Shown here one piece after another: positions 44,135 through 54,300 of a stretch of 64,000 bases of DNA (positions within the stretch are counted from its first letter, which is position 1; each line of letters opens with the position of its first letter). The DNA is from BOG-908 sp963850605. GTDB lineage: Bacteria; Pseudomonadota; Alphaproteobacteria; Acetobacterales; Acetobacteraceae. The DNA is taken from assembly GCA_963850605.1 (NCBI GenBank), contig CAWKLX010000005.1, positions 62,001 to 126,000 on the forward strand, given 5' to 3'. Below the pieces are notes generated by a model. It was not told the DNA's origin, ran no database searches, and saw only the letters and a program-made list of their open reading frames with translations. The position numbers and the translations under genes are program-made.

Positions 44135-45628
44135 ATGTGTCGTATTAAACTTCTGGGAGCCGCCTCAGCGGCTGCCCTGTGCGTGTCGTCAGGCACCTAC
44201 GCCCAGCAGGCGCCAATCCAGGGCGGCGGCTCTACCTCGGCCGAATTCGACTATTTCGTCGAACTCCCGGCTTTCAACGCCAGCCAGCCGGCCAATGGCG
44301 CCGTTTTCCTGAACCCGTCACCCGCGACGGGGAATAACGCGATCTACTGGCCGTCAGCCTCATCTTCGGGCCAGGCTGCGTTTCTCAACGATGACCTGAC
44401 CTGCGACGTGAACAAGGTGCTGAACCTGGCGGGTGCAGGCGGCGTGATCGGCGCCTGCAGCAACCTGCCACCCACCGCGAATGGCGGCACGAACTTCGTT
44501 GATTACGCGGCGTCGGACTCGACGCTGACGTCGACCCAGATCGCGCAATGGGCCAGCTCCACCTATGGCCAGTCGATGGCCGGCAACCTGATCCAGATAC
44601 CGTCGATGGGCACGGGCACGTCCTTCCCCATCGTGGACAACGGCAATCTCTCGGCCAACGGCGCGGTTACGCTGACCGACGCGGACAGCAAGCCGGTCCG
44701 CGGCGTGGTCACGCCGAGCGATTTGTGCGGCATCTTCTCGGGCAAGATCCAGAACTGGAACCAGACCTCGTTTGCCGGCAAAATCCCGGACAACCCGATC
44801 CAGGTCGTCTATCGGTCCGACGGATCGGGCGCCACCTTCCTGCTGCTGAACCATCTCTCGGCGGTCTGCAACACGACCAACTCGAACTTCCCGGTCGATC
44901 CGAACACCGGCAAGGTTGCTATCAATGTGAGCAACACGTTTACCAACGTGTTCACCGCGCCACCGAGCAGCAACCCGAACAACCCAACTCCCCCGAAGCC
45001 CGTTCCCAGCAATTTCCTCGGTGAGAAGGGTAGCAGCGGCGTTGCCAACTACCTCTCCGGCCAGGGTGGCGTGGCTGCGCCCACTTCTGCAATCGCTTAC
45101 ATCTCGCCGGACTGGACGACCGTAGACCCGAAGAGCAATGCGGTGCTGGCTGACGGCAGCAAGAGCCAGCTCAACGTGGGCGCCGTGCTGGGTACGCTAT
45201 CGGGCAAGGCGGCTGGCGTGCTGCCAACCGAGCAGAACATCGCGACCGGCTTGAACCACGCCAAACAGGGCCAGTCGCTCAAGCCACCGACCTCGGCCGG
45301 CGGCTTCGCCAACCCCGTCAACCTGGTGCCGGTAATCCAGACAGTCAGCCAGGGCTACCCCGTGGTCGGCTATACCACGTTCGACCTCGCGCAGTGCTAT
45401 CACAACCCGTCAGTCGGCAACGCCTTCATCACCTTCCTCCAGAGCGACCATTACCAGGGCACTGGCACGTATGCGACGACCGAGATCAACAACGGCCTTG
45501 TGCCCTTGGCCAAGAGCGGTGCGAAGACCTTCGTGGCGGCAATCGAAGCCAACATCCTCGCCAACAAGAAAGGTTACAACACCAATATACAGAATGGCAC
45601 TGTTTGTGCCGGCGTGATTGGGCGGTAA
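44135..45628 (+). CDS. Secreted PstS-like phosphate-binding protein, copy 2
   Basis: 497 residues, a close paralogue of the protein at 42454 over the whole length. The intact signal peptide is MCRIKLLGAASAAALCVSSG, and the GGGST loop, CGIFSGKIQNWNQTSFAGKI, VVYRSDGSGATFLLLNHLSA and a C-terminal YNTNIQNGTVCAGV all align. Four conserved cysteines suggest two disulfides. It differs by a short insert (KPVRGVVTPSDLCG) and a longer proline-rich loop. The ATG at 44135 follows AGGGAAGC. It has its own terminator and probably its own promoter (gap 43981-44134 shows no Pho box that I could find). Secretion by the adjacent type II system is a plausible but unproven idea. Confidence 0.9.
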   Translation: MCRIKLLGAASAAALCVSSGTYAQQAPIQGGGSTSAEFDYFVELPAFNASQPANGAVFLNPSPATGNNAIYWPSASSSGQAAFLNDDLTCDVNKVLNLAGAGGVIGACSNLPPTANGGTNFVDYAASDSTLTSTQIAQWASSTYGQSMAGNLIQIPSMGTGTSFPIVDNGNLSANGAVTLTDADSKPVRGVVTPSDLCGIFSGKIQNWNQTSFAGKIPDNPIQVVYRSDGSGATFLLLNHLSAVCNTTNSNFPVDPNTGKVAINVSNTFTNVFTAPPSSNPNNPTPPKPVPSNFLGEKGSSGVANYLSGQGGVAAPTSAIAYISPDWTTVDPKSNAVLADGSKSQLNVGAVLGTLSGKAAGVLPTEQNIATGLNHAKQGQSLKPPTSAGGFANPVNLVPVIQTVSQGYPVVGYTTFDLAQCYHNPSVGNAFITFLQSDHYQGTGTYATTEINNGLVPLAKSGAKTFVAAIEANILANKKGYNTNIQNGTVCAGVIGR

Positions 45629-45653
45629 CGAGAAAACCTGTCCCTGCTCGAAT

Positions 45654-45684
45654 GAAGGCGGCCACTTGGTGGCCGCCTTCTCTT
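45654..45684 (+). terminator. Intrinsic terminator after pstS-like copy 2
   Basis: GAAGGCGGCCAC, loop TTG, GTGGCCGCCTTC, then TCTTTA. The 12-bp stem contains the same GGCGGCCAC core as the terminator of the first copy, evidence that the gene and terminator were duplicated together. Confidence 0.88.
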
Positions 45685-45783
45685 TATACGTTAAGCAAGC
45701 AGGTGACTGCTCACCAGGTGCCATTGCCTCACGATTTAGAATTAAAATGACTTCAGATACCGAGGCATCGCGGACGCTTTACG

Positions 45784-45840
45784 AAAAAAGTTTTTTGCTT
45801 CTTTTTGTCTTCAGAAAAGAAGGCCTTCTTTCTTGAAAGG
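45784..45840. repeat. Hairpin repeat, long right-arm copy (3' of gspK)
   Basis: AAAAAAGTTTTTTGCTTCTT leads into GTCTTCAGAAAAGAAGGCC and a trailing TTCTTTCTTGAAAGG. It lies between the convergent pstS-like copy 2 and gspK genes, ending about 20 nt after the gspK stop. The remainder of 45685-45860 is AT-rich spacer. Confidence 0.7.
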
Positions 45841-45860
45841 TAAAAGCAAACAAGTTTTCT

Positions 45861-46694
45861 CTATTCGCCGTCGTCCCAGGACAGAATGCGATACTTCCAG
45901 GCTGGGCCGCTGAGCGTGCCGTCCAGGCGTAACAGCGCGCGTCTGGTGAAGGCGGCCCCGTTTTGGCCGCGGGCCTCTGCGATGATGCGCAACACGATCG
46001 GGCCCCTGGCATCGGCCGTCTCGACCGTCAGGCCCGCATTGCGTTTGGCCAGCGTGGTTGCTGCCAGCACCTGGGGCGAAGCGTATTGCAGCCACGGACC
46101 CTGTTCCAGTGCCAGGGTCAAATACGGCAGGGCCGCCTGATACAGCGCCGGCGACATGCCCAGCACCAGCGGCAACTCGTCCAGTCTTTGGAATTCCTCG
46201 CCGGCAGGACCCCATCGCCTACCGTCGGCGCGGTACTGCGGCACAAGCGGGCTTTCTGAATCGTTGCCGCCCGATTGCTGGGAACGCCAGTCGGCGATTG
46301 CGTTCGACGCGGTTTGTGCGGTGGTCCGGTCCGCGCCCAGAGTGGTGAACAGCGCCAGCAGCAAAGCCGGTGGCGATTGGTTGACATCCAGCTTGCCCCG
46401 CTCGTCCTCGACAGTCACCGTCACAGGACCTGTCGCCTCATCGAGTACGCGCGTCATGGCGCCTGGCGGCCAGTAGTCGCCGCCGCCATCCAGCATGTGC
46501 CAGACCGTCTCGTACGTGGCGCCATCGGCCGCTTCCTGCAACTGCGCGCCTTGCCGCAAGGCGGCGGCTAGCCTGCTCTCCGCTCGGCCTGCGCCGGTCA
46601 CCTGTGCCGCCAATAGCGACAGCAGCGCCATCGACCAAAGCACCAGCAGCAGCGCGAAACCCTTGTCAGTCGACGGCGGATCAAAAACTTCCAT
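45861..46694 (-). CDS. gspK: Type II secretion minor pseudopilin GspK
   Basis: 277 residues, the largest pseudopilin. A short leader is followed by the membrane/prepilin helix KGFALLLVLWSMALLSLLAA, where the position after the leader lacks the usual conserved E5, as is normal for GspK. The alpha/beta body includes DERGKLDVNQSPPALLLALF, a region that binds calcium and GspJ/GspI, and WRSQQSGGNDSESPLVPQYR. The ATG at 46694 overlaps the gspJ end by 14 nt. It is the last gene of gspH-I-J-K, all in the same direction. Confidence 0.88.
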   Translation of the reverse strand: MEVFDPPSTDKGFALLLVLWSMALLSLLAAQVTGAGRAESRLAAALRQGAQLQEAADGATYETVWHMLDGGGDYWPPGAMTRVLDEATGPVTVTVEDERGKLDVNQSPPALLLALFTTLGADRTTAQTASNAIADWRSQQSGGNDSESPLVPQYRADGRRWGPAGEEFQRLDELPLVLGMSPALYQAALPYLTLALEQGPWLQYASPQVLAATTLAKRNAGLTVETADARGPIVLRIIAEARGQNGAAFTRRALLRLDGTLSGPAWKYRILSWDDGE

Positions 46695-47321
46695 TGGAAT
46701 CCAGCATTGTCGGCACTGCCATGTCGGGCCAGCGATGTTTGCCGCGTGGGAGCACGAAGTGGATCTGGATGAGCGCGGGCAAATTGCTTTCGGTCCAGTT
46801 TTTCGACCATTTGCCGCCGTCGGACTCGCTTTGGCGATAGGCGAGATCGACCCGCTCCACCCCCTCGGCCAGCACAATCTGCTGCATCGCCGGCGGCGTG
46901 CCGAGCGCGATGGCGTAGGGGTGGGGGCGCCAGCGCAGCACCAGCCGGTGACTGTCATCGACGCCCAGTGCCACCTCGGCCCGGCGCGCGGGGTAGGTTT
47001 GCGGCTGTTCCGGCATCTGGGTCATGAGTACCAGGCGATGCTCCTCGCCCGCCAGCGGCTTGTCGTCGGTGGAGGCCGGGGGGCTCGCCTGCTCGATCAG
47101 GTTGCGCAGCACGCGGTCCATCCGCTCCAACCCGGCAGAGCGTTCCGCCAGCCGTGTCTCCAGCGTCCACGCCGACACGCCAAAACGCTGCGCCTGCGCC
47201 AGCCCCGCCAGCACGAAACCGAGTACGACCATCGCAACGATAACCTCGATCAGGGTGAAACCTGATTGGGTTTCCGGTTGTAGGTCGCCGGTCGCGTGAC
47301 AACGTATGGCACTTGAATCAT
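46681..47321 (-). CDS. gspJ: Type II secretion minor pseudopilin GspJ (start region disrupted)
   Basis: The body (about 190 residues) shows the prepilin helix GFTLIEVIVAMVVLGFVLAG with E5, then the GspJ-type globular part (LETRLAERSAGLERMDRVLR, PEQPQTYPARRAEVALGVDD). No start codon exists in this frame between the gspI stop and the GFTLIE motif. The well-placed ATG at 47321 (after AGAGGATCTG) encodes MIQVPYVVTRPATYNRKPN in another frame; joining it needs one base added. A TTG at 47302 would need one base removed instead. The coordinates give the span from the ATG. It lies 28 nt after gspI. Confidence 0.8.
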
Positions 47322-47349
47322 CAGATCCTCTAGACGGGCTGAAAGCTGA

Positions 47350-47856
47350 TCACTGGTCCGCTGCCTTCACATCGAAGCGCCTTGTCGCAATGCTGACCTG
47401 GCGGTCCCGGCCGCCTTCCTTCCAGCTTTCGGTAACGACGATGTCGAACAGGATGGCGCGCGTGGGTTTGACGTCGTTGGCACGGTCCTGGTCGCTGAGG
47501 CTGAGCTGGCGGGAGCCGGCTTCGCGTATGCGCAAATGCCAACTGAAATCTTCACCATCCGCGCCGCTGGTCTGCTGCGGCGCGATGGTGGCGCCATGGC
47601 CGATCGCAGCCAGGTGGGAGCGCGCCAAGGACACCGCCTCGTCGTAGCGACCGGCCACCTGGGTCGCGTCCAGCCCTGCCACCGTGCCCCCGAACAAAGC
47701 GCCGATTGCCAGCGCCGCGATGACGAAAGCGATCATGACTTCGAGCAGGGTGAATCCGGACTCGCCAGTTTGGCGTGCGGGACGGCGGAATTTGCTTAAA
47801 TCCGGCCAATATGTCCGGCCTGTGGGCTTCAGCCGCCAGGAGAATTTAATCAGCAT
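47350..47856 (-). CDS. gspI: Type II secretion minor pseudopilin GspI
   Basis: 168 residues. A basic leader ends ...QTGESG followed by FTLLEVMIAFVIAALAIGAL, the prepilin cleavage and membrane helix with E5. The short globular domain ends with IATRRFDVKAADQ. GspI forms the tip of the pseudopilus with GspJ and GspK. The ATG at 47856 gives a long basic leader, and the end of gspH overlaps it by 11 nt. Confidence 0.88.
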   Translation of the reverse strand: MLIKFSWRLKPTGRTYWPDLSKFRRPARQTGESGFTLLEVMIAFVIAALAIGALFGGTVAGLDATQVAGRYDEAVSLARSHLAAIGHGATIAPQQTSGADGEDFSWHLRIREAGSRQLSLSDQDRANDVKPTRAILFDIVVTESWKEGGRDRQVSIATRRFDVKAADQ

Positions 47857-48313
47857 CGGCGACGCTGACTTGCCCGGTCAGCCACTCGACAGTGACCCCC
47901 AAACGATGGCGGCCGGTGCCCAGCGTGATCCGGCCGCCCGTGGCCGAGCCGTCCGGCGAAAAACGGATCAGCTTGATGCGGTCCGCCCCCGGCCTGGGCC
48001 GGTTGATCGGGTCGGGGGGTGGCTCGGGTATTTGCACGGACACAGCCAGGTCCGGGGCAAGTATCTGGCGCGGGCCTCCGTCGATGGCGAAGGCGTGGTG
48101 GTCCTGATCGATGGCGACAGAGACGGGGCGGTCGCCATTAATTGCCTGGGCGCGCGCGGCCCGCAGTGTGTAGGCCAGCGACCCGGCCGCCGCCCGGGCT
48201 TCCAGCCCACGGCTGCGCAGCGGCCCTCGGCCGAGCACCACGCCGAGCACCACGCCAAGGATGGCCAGAACGACCAAAATCTCGATCAGCGTAAAACCGT
48301 CGGTCCGCCGCAT
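47846..48313 (-). CDS. gspH: Type II secretion minor pseudopilin GspH
   Basis: 155 residues. A short leader M-R-R-T-D is followed by GFTLIEILVVLAILGVVLGV, an exact prepilin motif, and a GspH-type beta-rich globular domain (RAARAQAINGDRPVSVAID, RHRLGVTVEWLTGQVSV). It is the first gene of gspH-I-J-K and begins 47 nt after the end of the haemagglutinin gene. The other T2SS genes (gspC, D, E, F, G, L, M, O) are not in the window, so they must lie elsewhere or be shared. Confidence 0.88.
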   Translation of the reverse strand: MRRTDGFTLIEILVVLAILGVVLGVVLGRGPLRSRGLEARAAAGSLAYTLRAARAQAINGDRPVSVAIDQDHHAFAIDGGPRQILAPDLAVSVQIPEPPPDPINRPRPGADRIKLIRFSPDGSATGGRITLGTGRHRLGVTVEWLTGQVSVADAD

Positions 48314-48359
48314 GGCCGTGGAGATAGCGGGTCCGGCGCACCCCTTCCAGTTACGGCTG

Positions 48360-51300
48360 CTACACGTGGTGGCGCCGTCGCTTTTCGTCCTCGGTTTCGG
48401 GCACCACGCTGACCTCGACCTCGATAACTGAAGGCTCTTGCGCTTGCGTGCGGGGGCGGTTCACGTCCTGCGCGGCATTGGTCGCAGCGCCGGCCGCGGC
48501 ACCGGCGGCGGAGGCGACGCTCGCGCTGATGGAGGGGGCGCTCACGATACCGGTGGTCTTGCCGCCTGATGTAATGCCGGCGGTGTTGGCAAGATGGAGC
48601 GCGGCCAGATTGACGTTACCCGAGGAGCGGACGCCGGCCTCGCCCGCGTCGATGGTGCCCGTGGGGGCAGTCAGGTCGATGTTGCCGGGCGGGATGCTGG
48701 GCAATGGCTGCTGGGTGGAGATGCCCGCCCCGCTGGTAGGGACGGCAGGACTGTCCACGATCCCGCCCGTGTTGTCGTATACGAGCACTGGTGGCGTGAA
48801 CGTCACGTCGGTACGGGCGCCGACGCCAGCATTGATGTCGCCGGAGGCAGACCAGATCTGGATGTCGCCGCCGGCATTGGTGAAGATGCGACTTTTGCCG
48901 AGCAGCACGCTGCCGTTGGCGAACACGTCGATATTACCGAAACCGTTGGTGATCAGGCCGGTGCCGCCGCCGGGGTTCACGCTGCCCGACGTGCCAAGGA
49001 TCACCTGGCCACCCGGGTCGAGGATCTGGATGTCACCACCGTGCTCGGTCGCGACACCCGCGTCCAGCGTGTAGGACTGATTATTGATGATGGTTCCGGC
49101 GCTGGTCATTGTTATTGCGCCGGCATACCCTTTGGGCGTGCCATCACTGGATTTCTGCCCGGCTGTGCCGGGCAACAGCGTGTCGATTGCCTGGCGGCCG
49201 CGCGCGTAGCTTCCGGCGAAACGGCTGGCGAGGTCGTTGTATTGCTGCCCGCTTGCCAGCAGCTCGTTGTAGAAGACGCCGCGCAGAAAGGCATCCTGGT
49301 TGGCGGCCGGCACATTGGCCGGGTTCAGGAAGTACGCGAGCGCGCCTGCCTGGTCGCCAGTGTAGCCGTAATTCTGTTGCAGCCACAGAAGCAGTTGCGG
49401 GCCGTAGGTTTCCTGCACTTTTCCTATATTGGCCGGATCGGTGATCTGCAGGGCGGGATTGGCCTGGTTGGCGGGGTTCAGATACAGGTCGGCGAACGCG
49501 GTGTAGTCGGCGCCGGTGCCGAGGCCGGCGGCCACTTCGATGCCGGCGCCGCCGGTGAGGCTGATGGGTGCCCCGGCCAGCAGCGAGCCTAGACTTTTGA
49601 TAGAGCCGGCGCCGCCAAGGTTGGTGATGTTGCGACCGGCATCGACTTCGAGCAGGCCGGGGCCGCCCACGTAGAAATAGCTGTCGAGGATGTCGCGCCC
49701 GGCGGAGACGACGGAGACGGACTCGGGTGCGGTGTTGAGGAACAAGTTGCCGCTGAGCGTGAGCATAGTGCTAGGAATGAAGGGATTTAAGCCGATGTTC
49801 TGCTGAAGGCCGCCAGGGGCGCCGGTGAGGGATAGTCTCGTTCCACTGGCTAGAATGTCGCGCCCGGCCTCGATCCGCACCGGCTTGGCGGCCAGATACC
49901 ATTGCCGGAGCAACTCATTAGCCGAGGCACTGAAGACTTCGGTTTCTCCGGAGATGAAATTCACGATATCGGCGCCGGCATAGAACAGCGCGGGGGTGGC
50001 TTGTGCCGCCTGGGAAAGATAGGCAACACTTGGCGTGTCCGCCCCAAGTCCAAAGAGTGAGAGCGGAGAAGAATTCGTTCCGGAACCAGCTATAATATTC
50101 GTTACGAGAGGGCCGCCATCTGCGCCTCCGGCAAATGTTGCAAAGGCCGGACCTGCCGGTCGGGAAAGTCCGGTTGGATTTGCGCCCGATAGGTCGATTG
50201 CGAGATTGCTGGCGAAAATCGACTGAGCTGCCAAGAACGATACCTGCTCGTTGGCCGACGGCATAATCTCCAGCGATATTCCAAGGTTTGTGCCCGACGA
50301 TGTATTGTTGGTGCCATATATGATATTTCCACTGGCAGCTGTGACCAAAAGCTCGGTCGGGTAGACAAAATGATAGTCGGTAGATGCATCATTGACGATC
50401 GCGCTATTGGTAGAGGCGGGTGTGTTCGGCTGTGTTGTGGGCGTGACGTTACCGCCGGATGCGAACAAGCTTATCGACGTGTCGGCGGTCCACAGGGTGA
50501 AGCCGGCGGCAACGCCTGTTTGCGTGATTGATCCACCTTGAGAGACATCGGCTAGCGGCAGGCTTTGTATGGTTACCCGGCCCGGATCGCCCACTCCGTC
50601 TAGCACGATGTCGCGCAGGGCATTGATCCTGACCATGCCGTCGCCGGGATTGACCTCGATACCGCTATTGGACAGGTCATCGACGCCGTTGTAGCTCGGT
50701 GTGAACGGTCCATCCGACGGGTTCGCCTGCCCATAAAAGGATTCGATCCGACCAACCGAGCCGGCTTTGACCGCGATGTTGCCCCGGATGTCGGTGATCG
50801 CACCGTCGAGCGTGGCCGGCAAGGAGCTTGTATTCGACAAGCCGTATTGGATGGCATTGATTGGGTTAAGCGTCCCTCCGACCTGGAGAGATATGTTGCC
50901 GCCGCCGGTCAGGACCACGCTGCCATCGGCTTGCACGCGGCCCGTACTCCCGACCGCGATGACCAGCCCCTCGCTGCGGGTTTGATTGCCTGCATTAAAT
51001 CCCGCGCGGCTAGTTGTTTGGCCGGCATCCAAACCGGCTGAGACTACAATGTTGCCGCCACCCAGCGCGCCAATGCCCTGAAATCCGACGAGCTGAACCA
51101 GCGGCTTTGAGGAGGAGCCGGTAAGATTGAGATTAAGATATCCATTATCACCATACGCATATGGCAACGCGACGCTTCCGAAATTGATCCACCATGCACT
51201 TGCCTCACCAAGCTGAACGCTTCCCTGTCTCCAAAGCCAGTTGCCAACGGCGTCGCTGGGCAGCAGAAAGTTGGCATTACCTGAGAAATTGCCGCCATAG

Positions 51301-54300
51301 AGGTCGCCCGTCACGCTACCCTGCGCGGCCACAAGCACGTCGCCGCCACTGTTCGGGTAATAGGCCTGATAACCCTGTTTGAAGATGCGGTTGTAGGCCG
51401 CCGCATCAGTGCCCTTGGTCAACAGTTCGCGGCCTTTGATACCGGCGCGCGGCAGGCTGAAGCCGGCACCGGGGATCGTCTGGGTGCCGGCGGTGTAGAT
51501 GCCGTAGAGCGAGCTCTGGTCGAAATTGCCGCCTGCCACCAGCGAAAGATCGCCGGTGCCGGTGCGGATCACGCTAAAAGCGGGCGTGACAACACCGCCT
51601 GCACCAGGCGGGTTGAAATAATGCTGGTCGTCGAGGATCAGGTTGCCATGGCCCTGATAGGCGGTGTTGACCGGCTGCGTTTCCGGCCCGGCCGCCAGCG
51701 CCGAGCGCGACTGCACGGCATTCACATCGGCGCTGTTCATATTGGCGCCGGCCACGAAATCGAGGTTCCAAGAGAGCGAACCAGCCGGCAATAGCGGCGC
51801 CAGCGCGTAGAGATAGCCCTGCGCCTTGTTGCCTGACAAATGATAGGCATCGGGGCGGAACGACAGGTTTTTCAGCATTACGTCACTGCCGTTCAAGAAA
51901 CCCTCAAAATGAGGCCTGGAATTAGCCGGGATGAACGCGTTGACCGGCAAAGGCATCGTTGCTTGCGACAGGACCAAGCCGCCGAAGAACAGATCGAGCG
52001 GCGTGCCGGCGGGAATGCGGGTTCCCGTGACCAGTGTCGCCAGTGTCGTGCTGCCGGGCAGCACCGCGCCGGCGCTGAAGGCCGTGATGGCTGTGCCAGC
52101 CGCCAGGAGCGTGCCGGCCGGCACAACACCCGTCGTTGTCGTGACGGAAGCCGTCGTGACGAAGCCGCCGCTCGGGACGATCACTGGGGTGGCCAGCATC
52201 GCGCCGAACGGAATGACCGTGCCGCCCGGGATCGTCGTCGATTTCACCACGATGTCATAGTTGAGCGAGACGTTTCGGCTGGAGTCGATGGATGTCCCTT
52301 TGCCGAGCACCAGGGTTGTCACCTTGCCGCCGCCCTGCACCTTGGCGACGATCGTGGAGGGCAGGAAGAAATCTGCCGAGAGCGGATCGGTGCGGCTGGG
52401 CGAGCCGAAGGTCCAGCCGCGATCGGCGGGGATTGGGTCCTTGATGTCGGGCGGAGAGCCAAAGCCGTCGGTGACGCTGCCGTTGACAACCAAATCGTTG
52501 CTGGCGCGGAACACCACGCTACCCGGCTCGCCTGACCCCAGCATACCCGTCTGCGCCGTGCCGTAGCCCACATCCGAGTAGCGGCCTGTCGCCAGGTCGA
52601 GATCGCTGACGATGGTCAAATTGCCGCCCGATTGCATCGAACTGTCGATTTCCACGCCGGGGCGCAGGTGGAACGTGCCGGGGTTGCTGCCGATCAGTCC
52701 GGCGAGGCGGGCGGTGAGCGACGTGTTGGTGCCGGCATTGTTGATGAAGTTCGCGTTGTCCGCATTGATGGCCGCCAGCGTGACGCTGGCGGTTGGATCC
52801 ACCTGAGTGGATTGCGCGATGCTGCCGATCGAGTCGGTGGCGGTGTAGTGCGTCCAGCCATACAGCGCGACGCTGCTGGCGCCGATGATGTCGGTCGGCG
52901 CCGACGCGTCGATGGCCACGTCGCCGCCGGTGACGGGCGCGGCGCCGATGCGGGGCGCGTTCAACACCAGCTCGCCCACTGCATAGCCGAGCTGGCCGCT
53001 GGCGTTTACGTAGCCGAGGTTGATCGTGCCCCCTTGCAGCAGCAGCGAGCCGTTGGTGGTTGTGAGTGTGACGTGCGCGCGGTTCTCGGCATCGACCGGC
53101 TGGAGATAGCTGTCCATCGCCGTCGTGGTCGCGTTGGCGTCCAGCGCCGGGGTGCCGGTCGCGGTGTCCAGAACCACGTTGCCGGTCGCCTGCAGCGCGA
53201 TGCTGCCCGGGCCGGTGCCGGATGCGTCCACCGTGCCGGTGACGTCGATGGCGCCCCTGTCCGCCGTTACCGAAATGTCGTGGGCGACCAGAAGGGGTGT
53301 CCCATTCGCCGCGTTGCCTATAGTGATATCCTGCGTGGTGGCGGCTCCCGGACCGGGGCCGTTGGCCAGCTCGCGCACTTCGAAAATGCGGGTGCCGAAC
53401 AGGCCGCCGACGTTCAGCCCGGCATTGACCAGCCCGAACACGTCGCTGGCGGGTGCGTTGGTCGTGGTGGATAGCGTGCCAGCCAGCAGCGTGACGCCGC
53501 CTGCGGTCTGGCCGGCCGGTGCCGCGCCGCGCAGTGTGCCGTCCACCTCCAGGTCGCCGGCCAGCGCCGAATAGGACAGGCTGCCGGCCGACGCACCAGA
53601 CGAGGATACGTCGGCCAGGCCGCCCACCGCGATGTTGCCGGCGGTGCTTTCGGCCACCAGCGTGCCGCCCGGGCTGAAGATGGTCTGGTCGAGCAGGTGC
53701 ACCGTGCGTCCCGACAGGTCGGTGACCGACCCGGGCAGGAAGCTGAGGTCGCCGCCCGCGGTCAGGCTGAGCCGCCCGCTCGGCAGGGCCACCGCGCCGC
53801 CCAGAGCTATGCCGGGGGCGGCGATATCGATCTCGCCGCCGAGCGTGCTGACGCCGGCTGTCGACGCCTGGGCTAGTCCGGTCGGGGTGGACAGGGCAAC
53901 CGCGCCGCCCGCCGTCAATGAGAGAACGGCCGCGCTGTCGGTGGTGACTAGCGGTGCCGACAGGGTCAGGGTGCCGCCCGCGCCGGGCAAGCCGAAAGTC
54001 GCTTGGGTCTGATAGACGCTGAGTGAACTTTTGTTGTTGGCGATGATCTCGGTCGCCGATTGCAGCACAACATCCGAGAAGCCGGTGATCAGGCGGTCGA
54101 GTTGAGTTTGCGCGTCCGGCTGAGTTTGTGGGCCGTAGCCCAGCGTGATCGCGCCCGTGGTCAACACGGCCAGCGTACCCGAGGTCTGGCCGGTCACTTT
54201 CTGCGCGATCGGGCCGCCGGGCAGCGCCGAGACGCCGGCGCCGCCCAAGCCGCTCCAGGTGAAGGCAGCGGCCGAAATGGTGGCCACGTCGCCGGTGACA

